This document shows, piece after piece, positions 1 through 5,941 of a stretch of 37,880 bases of DNA; within the stretch, counting starts at the first letter, position 1; each line of letters opens with the position of its first letter. The position numbers and the translations under genes are program-made. The DNA comes from a virus. The notes under the pieces were generated by a model. The model was not told the origin of the DNA. It ran no database searches and saw nothing but the letters and a program-made list of their open reading frames with translations. The stretch is taken from the IMG/VR virus record IMGVR_UViG_3300025305_000055, positions 1 through 37,880 of that record, one strand, 5' to 3'.

Positions 1-649
1 GGAAATCTTCAAGAAATTCATCGGTGATCCCCGCCTGCTCAAGTAGACGCTGGCGTTCTTCTGGATCTGTTGCGTGCCCCAATATCTCCTCTAAAGGAAT
101 GACAGAAGGTGACCATTCCTTCCACCGGAAAGGCGGTGGTCGTTCTTCCTCACCCGCATCATCCGTTGATGCTCCAGCCTTGAGTACTCCACCTCCCTGC
201 GGTGTACCCGGCCTTTGCGGTGGTCCTATAATGACCTTCTGCTCCATCAATCGCCTGAAGACTTCAGATCTTTTCCTATCCGCCTCTGTTTCATCTAGCT
301 TTGGCGCTTTCAGAGGAGGATGGATTTTCTTATAATCCTCCAACTCTCGCTCCCGCCTCTCTCGATCCTCTTGAATTTTTTTGCGGATTGGTTCGAGTTC
401 CCGGTCTATTCTCCTCTGCTCCTCCTCATCCTTCCGTTTTTGCTGCGGCGTTCTCTGATCTCTCGGCTGCTCGGGTTGCTTACCCTTTACATCCTGCCCG
501 ATGCCGCCCGGTGGACCCGGACGAACGACAACAGGCGGAACTTCGTCAGGATCTTTTGGAATTCCGGTGGTGAATGGAGTAGTTGATGGCATCACCAGCC
601 AAGGAAATTGAAGCCGCAGTTTGAGAAGCTCTAAAAAGTCGATACTCAT
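1..649 (-). CDS. Proline-rich, charged phage protein (C-terminus cut by window edge)
   Basis: The reading frame starts at ATG 649 and runs off the left edge (216 complete codons). I translated it by hand. It opens with MSIDFLELLKLRL, followed by a proline/glycine stretch and then a long Arg/Glu/Lys-rich segment (about residues 60-115, with repeated QKRKDEEE and RERRERELEDY-like pieces) that should form a charged helix or coiled coil. It begins 11 bases after the stop of the metallopeptidase-LysM gene, so the two are probably co-transcribed. I recognise no domain. Its low-complexity style resembles the virion-type proteins at the right end of the window. A structural or internal virion role is an inference only. 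Confidence 0.7.
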   Translation of the reverse strand, partial: MSIDFLELLKLRLQFPWLVMPSTTPFTTGIPKDPDEVPPVVVRPGPPGGIGQDVKGKQPEQPRDQRTPQQKRKDEEEQRRIDRELEPIRKKIQEDRERRERELEDYKKIHPPLKAPKLDETEADRKRSEVFRRLMEQKVIIGPPQRPGTPQGGGVLKAGASTDDAGEEERPPPFRWKEWSPSVIPLEEILGHATDPEERQRLLEQAGITDEFLEDF

Positions 650-660
650 CTAGAAATATC

Positions 661-1992
661 CTAGCGCCATGGATCAATTGGTGATTGAATCTCACCAAAC
701 TCACCGATGACGGACGGATCGCTCTTGTCCAAATTCCAGCTTTGCTCGCTTTCCGGAGGAAACACAATTATGTCACCCTCGTAAATTTTATCTGGATTAT
801 TCGGATCTCGCTGACGTTCCAGTGTATACCCACCTAGCCTACCCTGCATGATGTTCGTTTTTAGATCGCCTACACTTATATTAAATCGCTCGGAAAGCTT
901 GCTCAAGGTATCGTTCGGTTTAATCGTGTAGTGACCCCGATCCAGTATCTTTGCATCTTCCCTCTTCCGCTCTTCGTATTCAATAAATCTCTTAATACCC
1001 TTCTCTGATAACGCTTTCCGTTCCCCCTCCAATCCCGTGTCCGGTGATTCATAATACCTTTCTGACGCTGCCTCATGTGCAACATCAAGAGATTCTTTAG
1101 GAATTACTCTTTCAAATATTTCCCGCATCCACGGGTTTTCGTCTAGCGACCTTCGCGCCTCTTCGGTGAGCAAACCTTTTTTTGAATCCATCACCGCCTC
1201 CTCAAACACTGTAGCGACATGCTCCATCGGATTCGCCCACTTGTAGAAACTTTTGTGGTCCTTCGGATCGGCGCCGTACGCAAGAGCTGTGTATTTCGAA
1301 ACATCGAAATCAGTCACGGGAGGTCTATAATCCGTAGCAACTTCCTCTGGATCCCTCCACCTCTCGTCGGCCTCCGTATTCATCATCTGCATACTCGTCG
1401 ATGGAGATTGACTGTAAATTCCCCCGCCCACGCCAGTCGGAATATGACCCTTCATCCCCCCGCCTTCAGGGTTCCAGTCCAAGTAATGGCCGAATTCGTG
1501 CAAAATTATTGCTACCAGTTCTTCTACTCCAGTCGAGCGATACCTATGCTCCATAGCTGCTTCGTCTCCTACTTGATCCAGCCATGTCTCGTCGGGTCCG
1601 GACTGTACGTTTTTCTCTGCTGCTGCTCCAGCGTAGATGGCGTTGATTGGGTTCTCAAAGTACGCAAGTGCGCTGTTAGGGGACTGCCACTTTTGAAACG
1701 GACCCTCAAAATTAGCTACCGCCTCTTCAAGCGCAGCATACCCTTCATCAGTTAAAAGCCCCTGATCCTTGATAGATTGCATCGCAAGCTTGCGAAGTTC
1801 AATCATTTTATTCCAGTCACCCGGCTCAGTTCCGGGTCCACCTATGGGAGTACGTTCGATAGTAGTGCGTATTGCATCTGCAAAGCTGGTGTCGGAGAGC
1901 GCACTTATGGCCTTAGGTATGATCTTAGGAATGAAACTTCCAAGGCCGCCGACGTCCCGGGGAGGCGGGTATGATGGTTGGTTGTCAGCCAT
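661..1992 (-). CDS. Zinc metallopeptidase with C-terminal LysM domain
   Basis: This 443-residue protein has a zinc-binding HEFGH motif at residues 165-169 followed by xxD (HEFGHYLD), the HExxH signature of zincin peptidases. A conserved-looking acidic helix (EHVATVFEEA, about 257-266) could supply the third zinc ligand. Residues about 354-412 form a LysM-like module (HYTIKPNDTLSKLSERF, then EGDIIVFP), a fold that binds peptidoglycan. The N-terminus is proline-rich with no signal peptide. Together these suggest a virion-associated or lytic peptidase that acts on the cell wall or on virion proteins during entry or exit. An extended -10 lies 30 bases upstream of ATG 1992. A GAGG sits rather far (about 13 bases) from the start. 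The HExxH and LysM are visible directly; the substrate is unknown. Confidence 0.75.
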   Translation of the reverse strand: MADNQPSYPPPRDVGGLGSFIPKIIPKAISALSDTSFADAIRTTIERTPIGGPGTEPGDWNKMIELRKLAMQSIKDQGLLTDEGYAALEEAVANFEGPFQKWQSPNSALAYFENPINAIYAGAAAEKNVQSGPDETWLDQVGDEAAMEHRYRSTGVEELVAIILHEFGHYLDWNPEGGGMKGHIPTGVGGGIYSQSPSTSMQMMNTEADERWRDPEEVATDYRPPVTDFDVSKYTALAYGADPKDHKSFYKWANPMEHVATVFEEAVMDSKKGLLTEEARRSLDENPWMREIFERVIPKESLDVAHEAASERYYESPDTGLEGERKALSEKGIKRFIEYEERKREDAKILDRGHYTIKPNDTLSKLSERFNISVGDLKTNIMQGRLGGYTLERQRDPNNPDKIYEGDIIVFPPESEQSWNLDKSDPSVIGEFGEIQSPIDPWR

Positions 1993-2021
1993 TTGTGTTG
2001 ATGTTCCTCATTTGCTGTGTG

Positions 2022-2030
2022 AGTATAGCA
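2022..2030 (-). promoter_or_regulatory. Extended -10 promoter for metallopeptidase-LysM gene
   Basis: Read on the minus strand this is TGC-TATACT, a TGN extended -10 with a 5/6 match to TATAAT. Transcription would start near 2015, giving a leader of about 23 bases before ATG 1992. No convincing -35 is seen, as is usual for extended -10 promoters. The same TGN-TATAAT form recurs at other transcription-unit starts in this window. Confidence 0.55.
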
Positions 2031-2056
2031 TATGAATCGGCCTGTGTGCCGCTTGG

Positions 2057-2083
2057 ACCTCTCCCCCCTATAGGGGGGGAGGT
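2057..2083 (-). terminator. GC-rich hairpin without U-tract
   Basis: A nearly perfect hairpin with an 11-bp stem (ACCTC then six C, pairing with six G then GAGGT), one bulged base at 2062 and a TATA loop. It lies between the end of the small-terminase-like gene and the promoter at 2022-2030. No run of T follows on either strand, so it may be a weak terminator, an RNA-processing site or a transcript-end stabiliser. The rest of the 1993-2234 gap holds only the promoter and no gene that I can support. Confidence 0.45.
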
Positions 2084-2234
2084 TCCGGCCACTGGGAACA
2101 GGCGGGAGAACGTCATATCGCGTGGTACAAGGACTGGAGGCGCATATTTTTACCTGTTTTCATTATTTTTCCCCGGAATCCACCCTCTTTTAATCCTGTA
2201 TGACGCTGTTTTGTAGGATTTGTAGTTATATTCG

Positions 2235-2864
2235 TTATTTTGGCAGGGGAAGCGGTGTTTCGTCAATGTTTTTTGGGGATTGAGAGGGATGTTCCTCTGC
2301 TTTAGCCGACGCAGCGGTCCACACTGGCGAGATATTGTCTGCGAATGGGGGTGGGGGTAGTGGTGGGGCTGGTGTAGTGGTAGTGGTAGGGTTGAGTGTA
2401 GGTCTTGTCTTACGTGGGTTATGAATCGCAATATGATGCACATCGTTAGAGGTGGATGGCGTACCAATAGATCTCGAACCGAGGCGGAGTACCTCCTTCG
2501 CTGCGGTGATCGAACCAGCATCGCTGGCCGCTACCAGTGTGCGAATAGCACTGGGAATCGCCTCGGTTAAAGACTCAGACGCTCCATCTAACGTGTGTGC
2601 ATAATATAGCTTTTGCAGCTCCGAAACGACCACAGCCAGAGGGTGGCGATATCTATCGATTGAGCGTGAGGACACGTTCGCCTCGGCAGCGGCTTCATCA
2701 ATAGAGCATCCTTTCGACAAAGCTATCGCCACAGCAGCGTGCGTCGTCGTCAACTGCCTTGGCAGACCCTCCAAAACCCCAGCACTCTGAGCGGCCTTGA
2801 GCATCCCAAGCACACGCTGCAAAGCGTCCAGTCTAGAATTGCCGTCCATCCGAAAAATATCCAT
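2235..2864 (-). CDS. HTH protein, possible terminase small subunit
   Basis: This 209-residue protein has a helix-turn-helix-like segment at residues 53-75 (GCSIDEAAAEANVSSRSIDR), where an alanine-rich helix is followed by a recognition helix. A predicted all-helical core follows (to about 135), then a long Pro/Thr-rich low-complexity tail. This architecture (N-terminal HTH, helical middle, disordered tail, about 200 residues) fits phage small terminases and other phage HTH proteins. An extended -10 ends only five bases before ATG 2864, so the mRNA would be leaderless or nearly so. A second in-frame ATG (2849) also lacks an SD. No large terminase is next to it in the window, so the terminase call is a guess from architecture. 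A transcription regulator is the main alternative. Confidence 0.5.
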   Translation of the reverse strand: MDIFRMDGNSRLDALQRVLGMLKAAQSAGVLEGLPRQLTTTHAAVAIALSKGCSIDEAAAEANVSSRSIDRYRHPLAVVVSELQKLYYAHTLDGASESLTEAIPSAIRTLVAASDAGSITAAKEVLRLGSRSIGTPSTSNDVHHIAIHNPRKTRPTLNPTTTTTPAPPLPPPPFADNISPVWTAASAKAEEHPSQSPKNIDETPLPLPK

Positions 2865-2869
2865 TCACC

Positions 2870-2878
2870 ATTATACCA
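2870..2878 (-). promoter_or_regulatory. Extended -10 promoter, leaderless start
   Basis: Read on the minus strand this is TGG-TATAAT, a perfect -10 hexamer with the TGN extension. The hexamer ends five bases before ATG 2864, so transcription should begin at or next to the start codon. That would explain the absence of an SD sequence. Confidence 0.6.
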
Positions 2879-2948
2879 GCACAAAAGAAAGACAAAGCTT
2901 CCAGAGGTGCACTTCAGTCCAAAGCTTTTATACCCACAACGCTAAATC

Positions 2949-3007
2949 CGGTGCGCGGGCAGAAACTGCCCATCAAACCCAGACGGGTTTGATAGAAGAG
3001 CGCACCG
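2949..3007. other. Perfect three-way-junction inverted-repeat element
   Basis: Three perfectly complementary stems tile 59 bases with almost nothing unpaired. The outer stem CGGTGCGC (2949-2956) pairs with GCGCACCG (3000-3007). The first inner hairpin is GGGCAG/CTGCCC (2957-2962 with 2966-2971, loop AAA). The second is ATCAAACCC/GGGTTTGAT (2972-2980 with 2985-2993, loop AGAC). The only junction bases are the six at 2994-2999 (AGAAGA). As RNA it would be a compact three-way junction; as DNA, a cruciform. It sits between the divergent HTH gene and zinc-ribbon gene. It has no tRNA T-arm and no hammerhead core. Function unknown: a structured RNA, replication origin or packaging site are all possible. 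Confidence 0.7.
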
Positions 3008-3030
3008 CCTCATATCATTCCTACCTCTCT

Positions 3031-3093
3031 CCTGTGCCTCTGACGCTAGCACATCCCCAGAAGCTGGGGAAGTGCGCTTACAACCGGCACAGG
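3031..3093. other. Second structured inverted-repeat element
   Basis: An 8-bp perfect outer stem, CCTGTGCC (3031-3038) with GGCACAGG (3086-3093), closes over an inner hairpin. The inner hairpin is GCAC-A-TCCCCAG (3049-3060), loop AAG, CTGGGGA-A-GTGC (3064-3075), which is 11 pairs with one A/A mismatch. It extends by two more pairs (3045-3046 with 3076-3077) across a TA bulge. It follows the three-way junction by 23 bases and ends 33 bases before the zinc-ribbon gene, so it may form part of that gene's leader or one larger DNA/RNA structure. No U-tract follows, so it is not a standard terminator. Confidence 0.6.
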
Positions 3094-3126
3094 CGCGAGT
3101 TAGGCGCTTGGCATGGAGAATAGATC

Positions 3127-3858
3127 ATGGCTAGAAAGCCGCTTCAACCGTTCACCGCAGTCCACACGCTCCAGTTCGAGTGGGCCAGAATCGGAAACTT
3201 GCAATGGGCAACGAGATGTGCAGATCCAGTATGCGACGATGGCACAGGTCAGCCCGTATATCTCGATCAAACCACCGATGAGTACTCACACGGCGAAATG
3301 GTCGTAGTGGTTCCACACGCTACCAACCGATATGCGCCGTGGACAGTATTTTGCATCAAGTGTGCCTCACAGTGGGATAACTTCCACCAATTAGCCTTTA
3401 CTCGCAATTACAAGTTTGCAAGCCCATGGGCTAAGCAGATGACACGACTAGATCCGAGATTCAATCACACAGCCGAGATCATTGAGACCGAGATCCGCGA
3501 GCCTCGCGCATGTCGACAACACGGATACACCAGCTTCTATAGCCCTGCACACGACGAACACCTGTGCTCTCAGTGTGAGAACCATTCCATGGTCGGGAGA
3601 GCCCTTTACGACTACTACGCACATCAAAGTGTGGAAGTCCATAAGGACACCGAGGTCACTAGGAAGCGCGGAGTAGGCGACACACCAACGAGTATACCCA
3701 ATAATACAGAGGAGGATGCCGACACACCTACGGTTGAACAAACTGAGGAGTACAAGTCCCAACTCATGCTTTCGAAGCGTGCTGAACAATCACGACCTTC
3801 CACCAGCAGGGAGCGAGGAAAACGCAAGCCTCGCAGATCTAGCAAAGCTGGCAAGTAA
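3127..3858 (+). CDS. Zinc-ribbon-like hypothetical protein
   Basis: This 243-residue protein of unknown function starts at ATG 3127 behind GGAGA (8-base spacing). It carries several Cys pairs: CADPVC near residue 31, FCIKC near 77 and HLCSQC near 140, with an additional Cys/His group (CRQHG) near 127. These suggest one or two structural zinc sites. The N-terminal two thirds looks globular. The C-terminal third is acidic, then strongly basic and Ser-rich (ending in RGKRKPRRSSKAGK), typical of a nucleic-acid-binding tail. It stands alone between two structured intergenic regions and ends at a strong terminator, so it is a separate transcription unit. A DNA- or RNA-binding early regulator is plausible but unproven. 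Confidence 0.65.
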   Translation: MARKPLQPFTAVHTLQFEWARIGNLQWATRCADPVCDDGTGQPVYLDQTTDEYSHGEMVVVVPHATNRYAPWTVFCIKCASQWDNFHQLAFTRNYKFASPWAKQMTRLDPRFNHTAEIIETEIREPRACRQHGYTSFYSPAHDEHLCSQCENHSMVGRALYDYYAHQSVEVHKDTEVTRKRGVGDTPTSIPNNTEEDADTPTVEQTEEYKSQLMLSKRAEQSRPSTSRERGKRKPRRSSKAGK

Positions 3859-3863
3859 AGCAT

Positions 3864-3905
3864 GGAGGGGAGGGGGAGAAATCCCCTTCCTCTCCAAGTT
3901 TTTTT
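3864..3905 (+). terminator. Rho-independent terminator after zinc-ribbon gene
   Basis: A 14-bp stem (3864-3877 with 3882-3895) contains two G.U pairs valid in the plus-strand RNA. It has a GAAA tetraloop (3878-3881) and a tail of seven T (3899-3905). This is a textbook intrinsic terminator and the strongest in the window. It isolates the 3127-3858 gene from the small-gene operon downstream. Confidence 0.9.
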
Positions 3906-3982
3906 AGTCGAACACAACAAGACCTAAGAAATACAAGAAAATATAGATGAGGGTCAGTAACATACCAATCTACATCAATCTT

Positions 3983-4177
3983 ACGACTCCTTGTAACAAT
4001 ATCAATAAAAATAATCAATACTCATAAACATAGACCGAATCCGTGCCCGCAGCCGAACCGGAGTCGTCACCTTTTACTCGTTTTCAACTCTGGCACGGCC
4101 AGCGTACCACACGCTCCTCGTTCCTCGTCGCTGTGTGGTAATGCTGGTGGTGCCCGAGATTGAAACGGGTAAAAGGT
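3983..4177 (+). ncRNA. Candidate structured RNA / leader of the small-gene operon
   Basis: This is the core of a 311-base gap (3906-4216) without a gene. Bases 4069-4114 pair with 4130-4177 in a long imperfect hairpin: about 40 pairs, four mismatches, one or two bulges. The 15-base loop (4115-4129) contains TCCTCGT twice in tandem. Four pairs (4078/4168, 4084/4162, 4098/4148, 4104/4142) are G.U in a plus-strand transcript but would be A/C clashes in the opposite strand, so selection appears to act on plus-strand RNA. Just upstream, ACGACTCC (3983-3990) pairs with GGAGTCGT (4060-4067) and encloses an A-rich segment. It ends 39 bases before the first gene of the operon. No homology to a known RNA class is recognised. 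The remainder (3906-3982, 4178-4216) is A/T-rich with nothing I can name. Confidence 0.6.
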
Positions 4178-4216
4178 TAATTTATTGTGCTTAGTGTGTT
4201 GAAAGGAATGAGTTGA

Positions 4217-4519
4217 ATGAATCCAATTCAAAAGTTCATAGTACTCAATCTATTTGAGAATACAAATGAAGTATTCAAATTTATACACAGAATGAATATG
4301 ATGAGAGCTAAAAATAATGTAGAGAATTTAGCATTCAAATATAAAGCTGCAAAAGTAGAGTTAGTTGAATTAAATGAGACAAATCAAGAACATTTCGTTC
4401 CAATGATACACGCATTTATAAAAGAAACAGATGAACAAATTGCTGGATCTGAGTATTTAACAGATGAAGAATTCCATCTAGAAATGAAAGAAATAAACGA
4501 TTGGAAGGAGACCAAATAA
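4217..4519 (+). CDS. Small early hypothetical protein (100 aa)
   Basis: First gene of the A/C-rich small-gene block. The 100-residue product is predicted helical and rich in Lys, Glu and Asn (NENTNEVFKF early, KETDEQIAGSEYL late), soluble, with no membrane segment or recognised motif. AAAGGA lies about ten bases upstream of ATG 4217. The upstream structured leader suggests this gene heads the operon. The function is unknown; a host-takeover or accessory role is only suggested by position and size. Confidence 0.65.
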   Translation: MNPIQKFIVLNLFENTNEVFKFIHRMNMMRAKNNVENLAFKYKAAKVELVELNETNQEHFVPMIHAFIKETDEQIAGSEYLTDEEFHLEMKEINDWKETK

Positions 4520-4584
4520 ACTGGTAAACATGAGCTACACCGCAATAAATGAAATCATAGATATGATTTTAGAAAGTAAATATT

Positions 4585-5106
4585 ATGTCAGAAAGTCTAG
4601 ACGAGTACATAAACAACAAGATTTTATCCGAAGGACAAGACGGCAGATGCGAATTGCTAGCAGCATGGACATCAATCATCATGCACCAAATCATAAACAT
4701 ACCCGATGACATGGAAATAACAAAAGAACTCATTGAACCATGGGGCATGACACTCATACACGCACTTGAGATCTCTGGATTTGATCCAGATGAAATCAAA
4801 CCAGTATCAGAAGAAATCTTACGATTGCTTAGAGTTGACTACGACGAGATAACAGTAAATAAGCTTCTAGACCAACTCGATGATGATCCAGAACCATTCG
4901 ACAACGTTACTGAAATACTAAAAGTTTTAGATCAATTTGCAACAGCCCCTGACATCGATGAATTGCTTGAAGCTCTAAAAATACATTTCGATAACCCGAC
5001 ACTAACGAAAACTTGGGTAATCAATACAGTTAAAAAGAATAAGGTACTAAACGAATTACTCTACACTAACCCAACGTTCAATCCAGAGGAAAACAATACT
5101 GCCTGA
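4585..5106 (+). CDS. Acidic early hypothetical protein (173 aa)
   Basis: A 173-residue, strongly acidic, predicted all-helical protein with Asp/Glu-rich segments such as LLDQLDDDPEPFDN near the middle and short Leu-rich helices. An in-frame stop at 4570 fixes ATG 4585 as the earliest start, though the spacer shows no clear SD. It overlaps the next frame, which has no canonical start. No family recognised. Very acidic phage early proteins sometimes mimic DNA or bind host enzymes, but nothing here shows that directly. Confidence 0.65.
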   Translation: MSESLDEYINNKILSEGQDGRCELLAAWTSIIMHQIINIPDDMEITKELIEPWGMTLIHALEISGFDPDEIKPVSEEILRLLRVDYDEITVNKLLDQLDDDPEPFDNVTEILKVLDQFATAPDIDELLEALKIHFDNPTLTKTWVINTVKKNKVLNELLYTNPTFNPEENNTA

Positions 5107-5338
5107 CGATAAGAACCAATTCACCATTGAAACCGATGCACTGGTCACACATAGAGTATGGGGACGATTCATCGTTCGAGCACACACAAGTGAACAAGCA
5201 GAGGAGCTATTCACTGAAACTATAACTAATGGACGCGATCCAATAGTCATATACGAAATGGAGGTAGAACCAGAAATACTCGACCAGATAGATGATCATG
5301 AATGGAATACTGAAAATCTCGTTATAGAAAGAGGATAA
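5099..5338 (+). CDS. 79-aa protein lacking a canonical start codon
   Basis: An open frame of about 79 codons ends at TAA 5336-5338, directly before the next ATG. It reads as a normal protein (NQFTIETDALVTHRVWGRF, then EQAEELFTETI) and fills a space otherwise empty in the operon. The frame contains no ATG, GTG or TTG until well inside it (about residue 52). A good SD (AGAGG, 5085-5089) sits 6 bases before ATA 5096 and 9 before CTG 5099, so initiation at CTG, ATA or a nearby codon is the simplest reading. It lies +1 relative to the upstream 173-aa gene, whose stop context is GCC TGA C, so a +1 frameshift fusion is a less likely alternative. The start given here is tentative. Confidence 0.55.
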   Translation: MPDDKNQFTIETDALVTHRVWGRFIVRAHTSEQAEELFTETITNGRDPIVIYEMEVEPEILDQIDDHEWNTENLVIERG

Positions 5339-5339
5339 G

Positions 5340-5594
5340 ATGCACACATCTACAATTAGACCTGATACTAGTTCTGACAAAATCGAAGTACAACAAGCTA
5401 GTTATTATGGTCGAAGACAAGACTTTGAAAAATCAGTAATCGTTAGAATTAAGGAACACAAATCACAAAAATGGGACACACTAGAGGATGCAATGGTCCA
5501 TCAACAACGAAATTGTCAAATCACTCTGGACAAAATCTCAATCGCTACATTAATCTCATCACTCATAGCTATTCGAGACAATCAAAATGAGTAA
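5340..5594 (+). CDS. Small early hypothetical protein (84 aa)
   Basis: An 84-residue protein starting at ATG 5340 with GAGG six bases upstream, immediately after the preceding stop. Residues about 28-38 (FEKSVIVRIKEHK) look like a beta strand, followed by a helical C-terminus (LDKISIATLISSLIAI). Its last codons overlap the next gene. The compact form could be an antirepressor or host-factor inhibitor, but no family is recognised. Confidence 0.65.
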   Translation: MHTSTIRPDTSSDKIEVQQASYYGRRQDFEKSVIVRIKEHKSQKWDTLEDAMVHQQRNCQITLDKISIATLISSLIAIRDNQNE

Positions 5595-5763
5595 CAAATT
5601 CCCAATCATTGCTGATTATGTGCCAGTACTTCAATCAATCCTTGAAAACTATCACAAGGCAGATTTCAAAACTCAAAAGATGGCAATGGAACTAATGGCA
5701 AATGTAGGACACCACATGAATATAGCTAGAGATAAAGCAATGGAATCTGATGACAACGAATGA
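5587..5763 (+). CDS. Small early hypothetical protein (58 aa)
   Basis: A 58-residue product read by hand. ATG 5587 overlaps the stop of the previous gene by 8 bases, and its TGA (5761-5763) lies inside the next gene's start region. The protein is helical and Met/Lys-rich (KTQKMAMELMANV), without Cys or membrane segment. The tight overlaps on both sides and the same base composition support it as a real gene. Function unknown. Confidence 0.6.
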   Translation: MSNKFPIIADYVPVLQSILENYHKADFKTQKMAMELMANVGHHMNIARDKAMESDDNE

Positions 5764-5941
5764 GAAATTAACAGTCATCCAAAATACCCTTAAAGAATGT
5801 GCATCATTCGCAGATGACTATGGATATGGTGATTATGATTCGATGATAGAAGCCGTTGCATTAATACAAGAAGTCAAAAACGAATACCAAGAAATCCTGA
5901 AGTGTATGAATCTAACAGTAAAACTTTTAGGAGACGATTAG
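5750..5941 (+). CDS. Small early hypothetical protein (63 aa)
   Basis: A 63-residue helical, acidic protein. ATG 5750 overlaps the previous gene by 14 bases with GGAA just upstream, and the stop TAG directly abuts the next ATG at 5942. It has a Tyr/Gly/Asp patch (DDYGYGDYDS) between two helices. No recognised domain. Confidence 0.6.
   Translation: MTTNEKLTVIQNTLKECASFADDYGYGDYDSMIEAVALIQEVKNEYQEILKCMNLTVKLLGDD

Noticed and set aside
1219-1755. 178-codon plus-strand frame
   Set aside because: It is antisense to the metallopeptidase-LysM gene, has no SD and its product does not look like a protein.
2949-3007. tRNA or hammerhead ribozyme
   Set aside because: The fold has no T-arm consensus, no CCA-type acceptor and no anticodon arm. 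It also lacks the CUGANGA and GAAA core segments of a hammerhead between the stems.
3448-3789. 113-codon minus-strand frame
   Set aside because: It is antisense to the zinc-ribbon gene, without SD, and ends in the middle of it; a shadow.
4531-4707. Short frame beginning MSYTAINEIIDM
   Set aside because: The first 20 residues look plausible, but the rest is Arg/His-rich and antagonistic to the better-supported gene at 4585. No SD. Left out, though a very short leader peptide is possible.
5096-5110. RF2-type programmed +1 frameshift
   Set aside because: GCC TGA C lacks the slippery CTT codon and the closely spaced SD of prfB. A non-canonical start is the simpler explanation, although a frameshift is not excluded.
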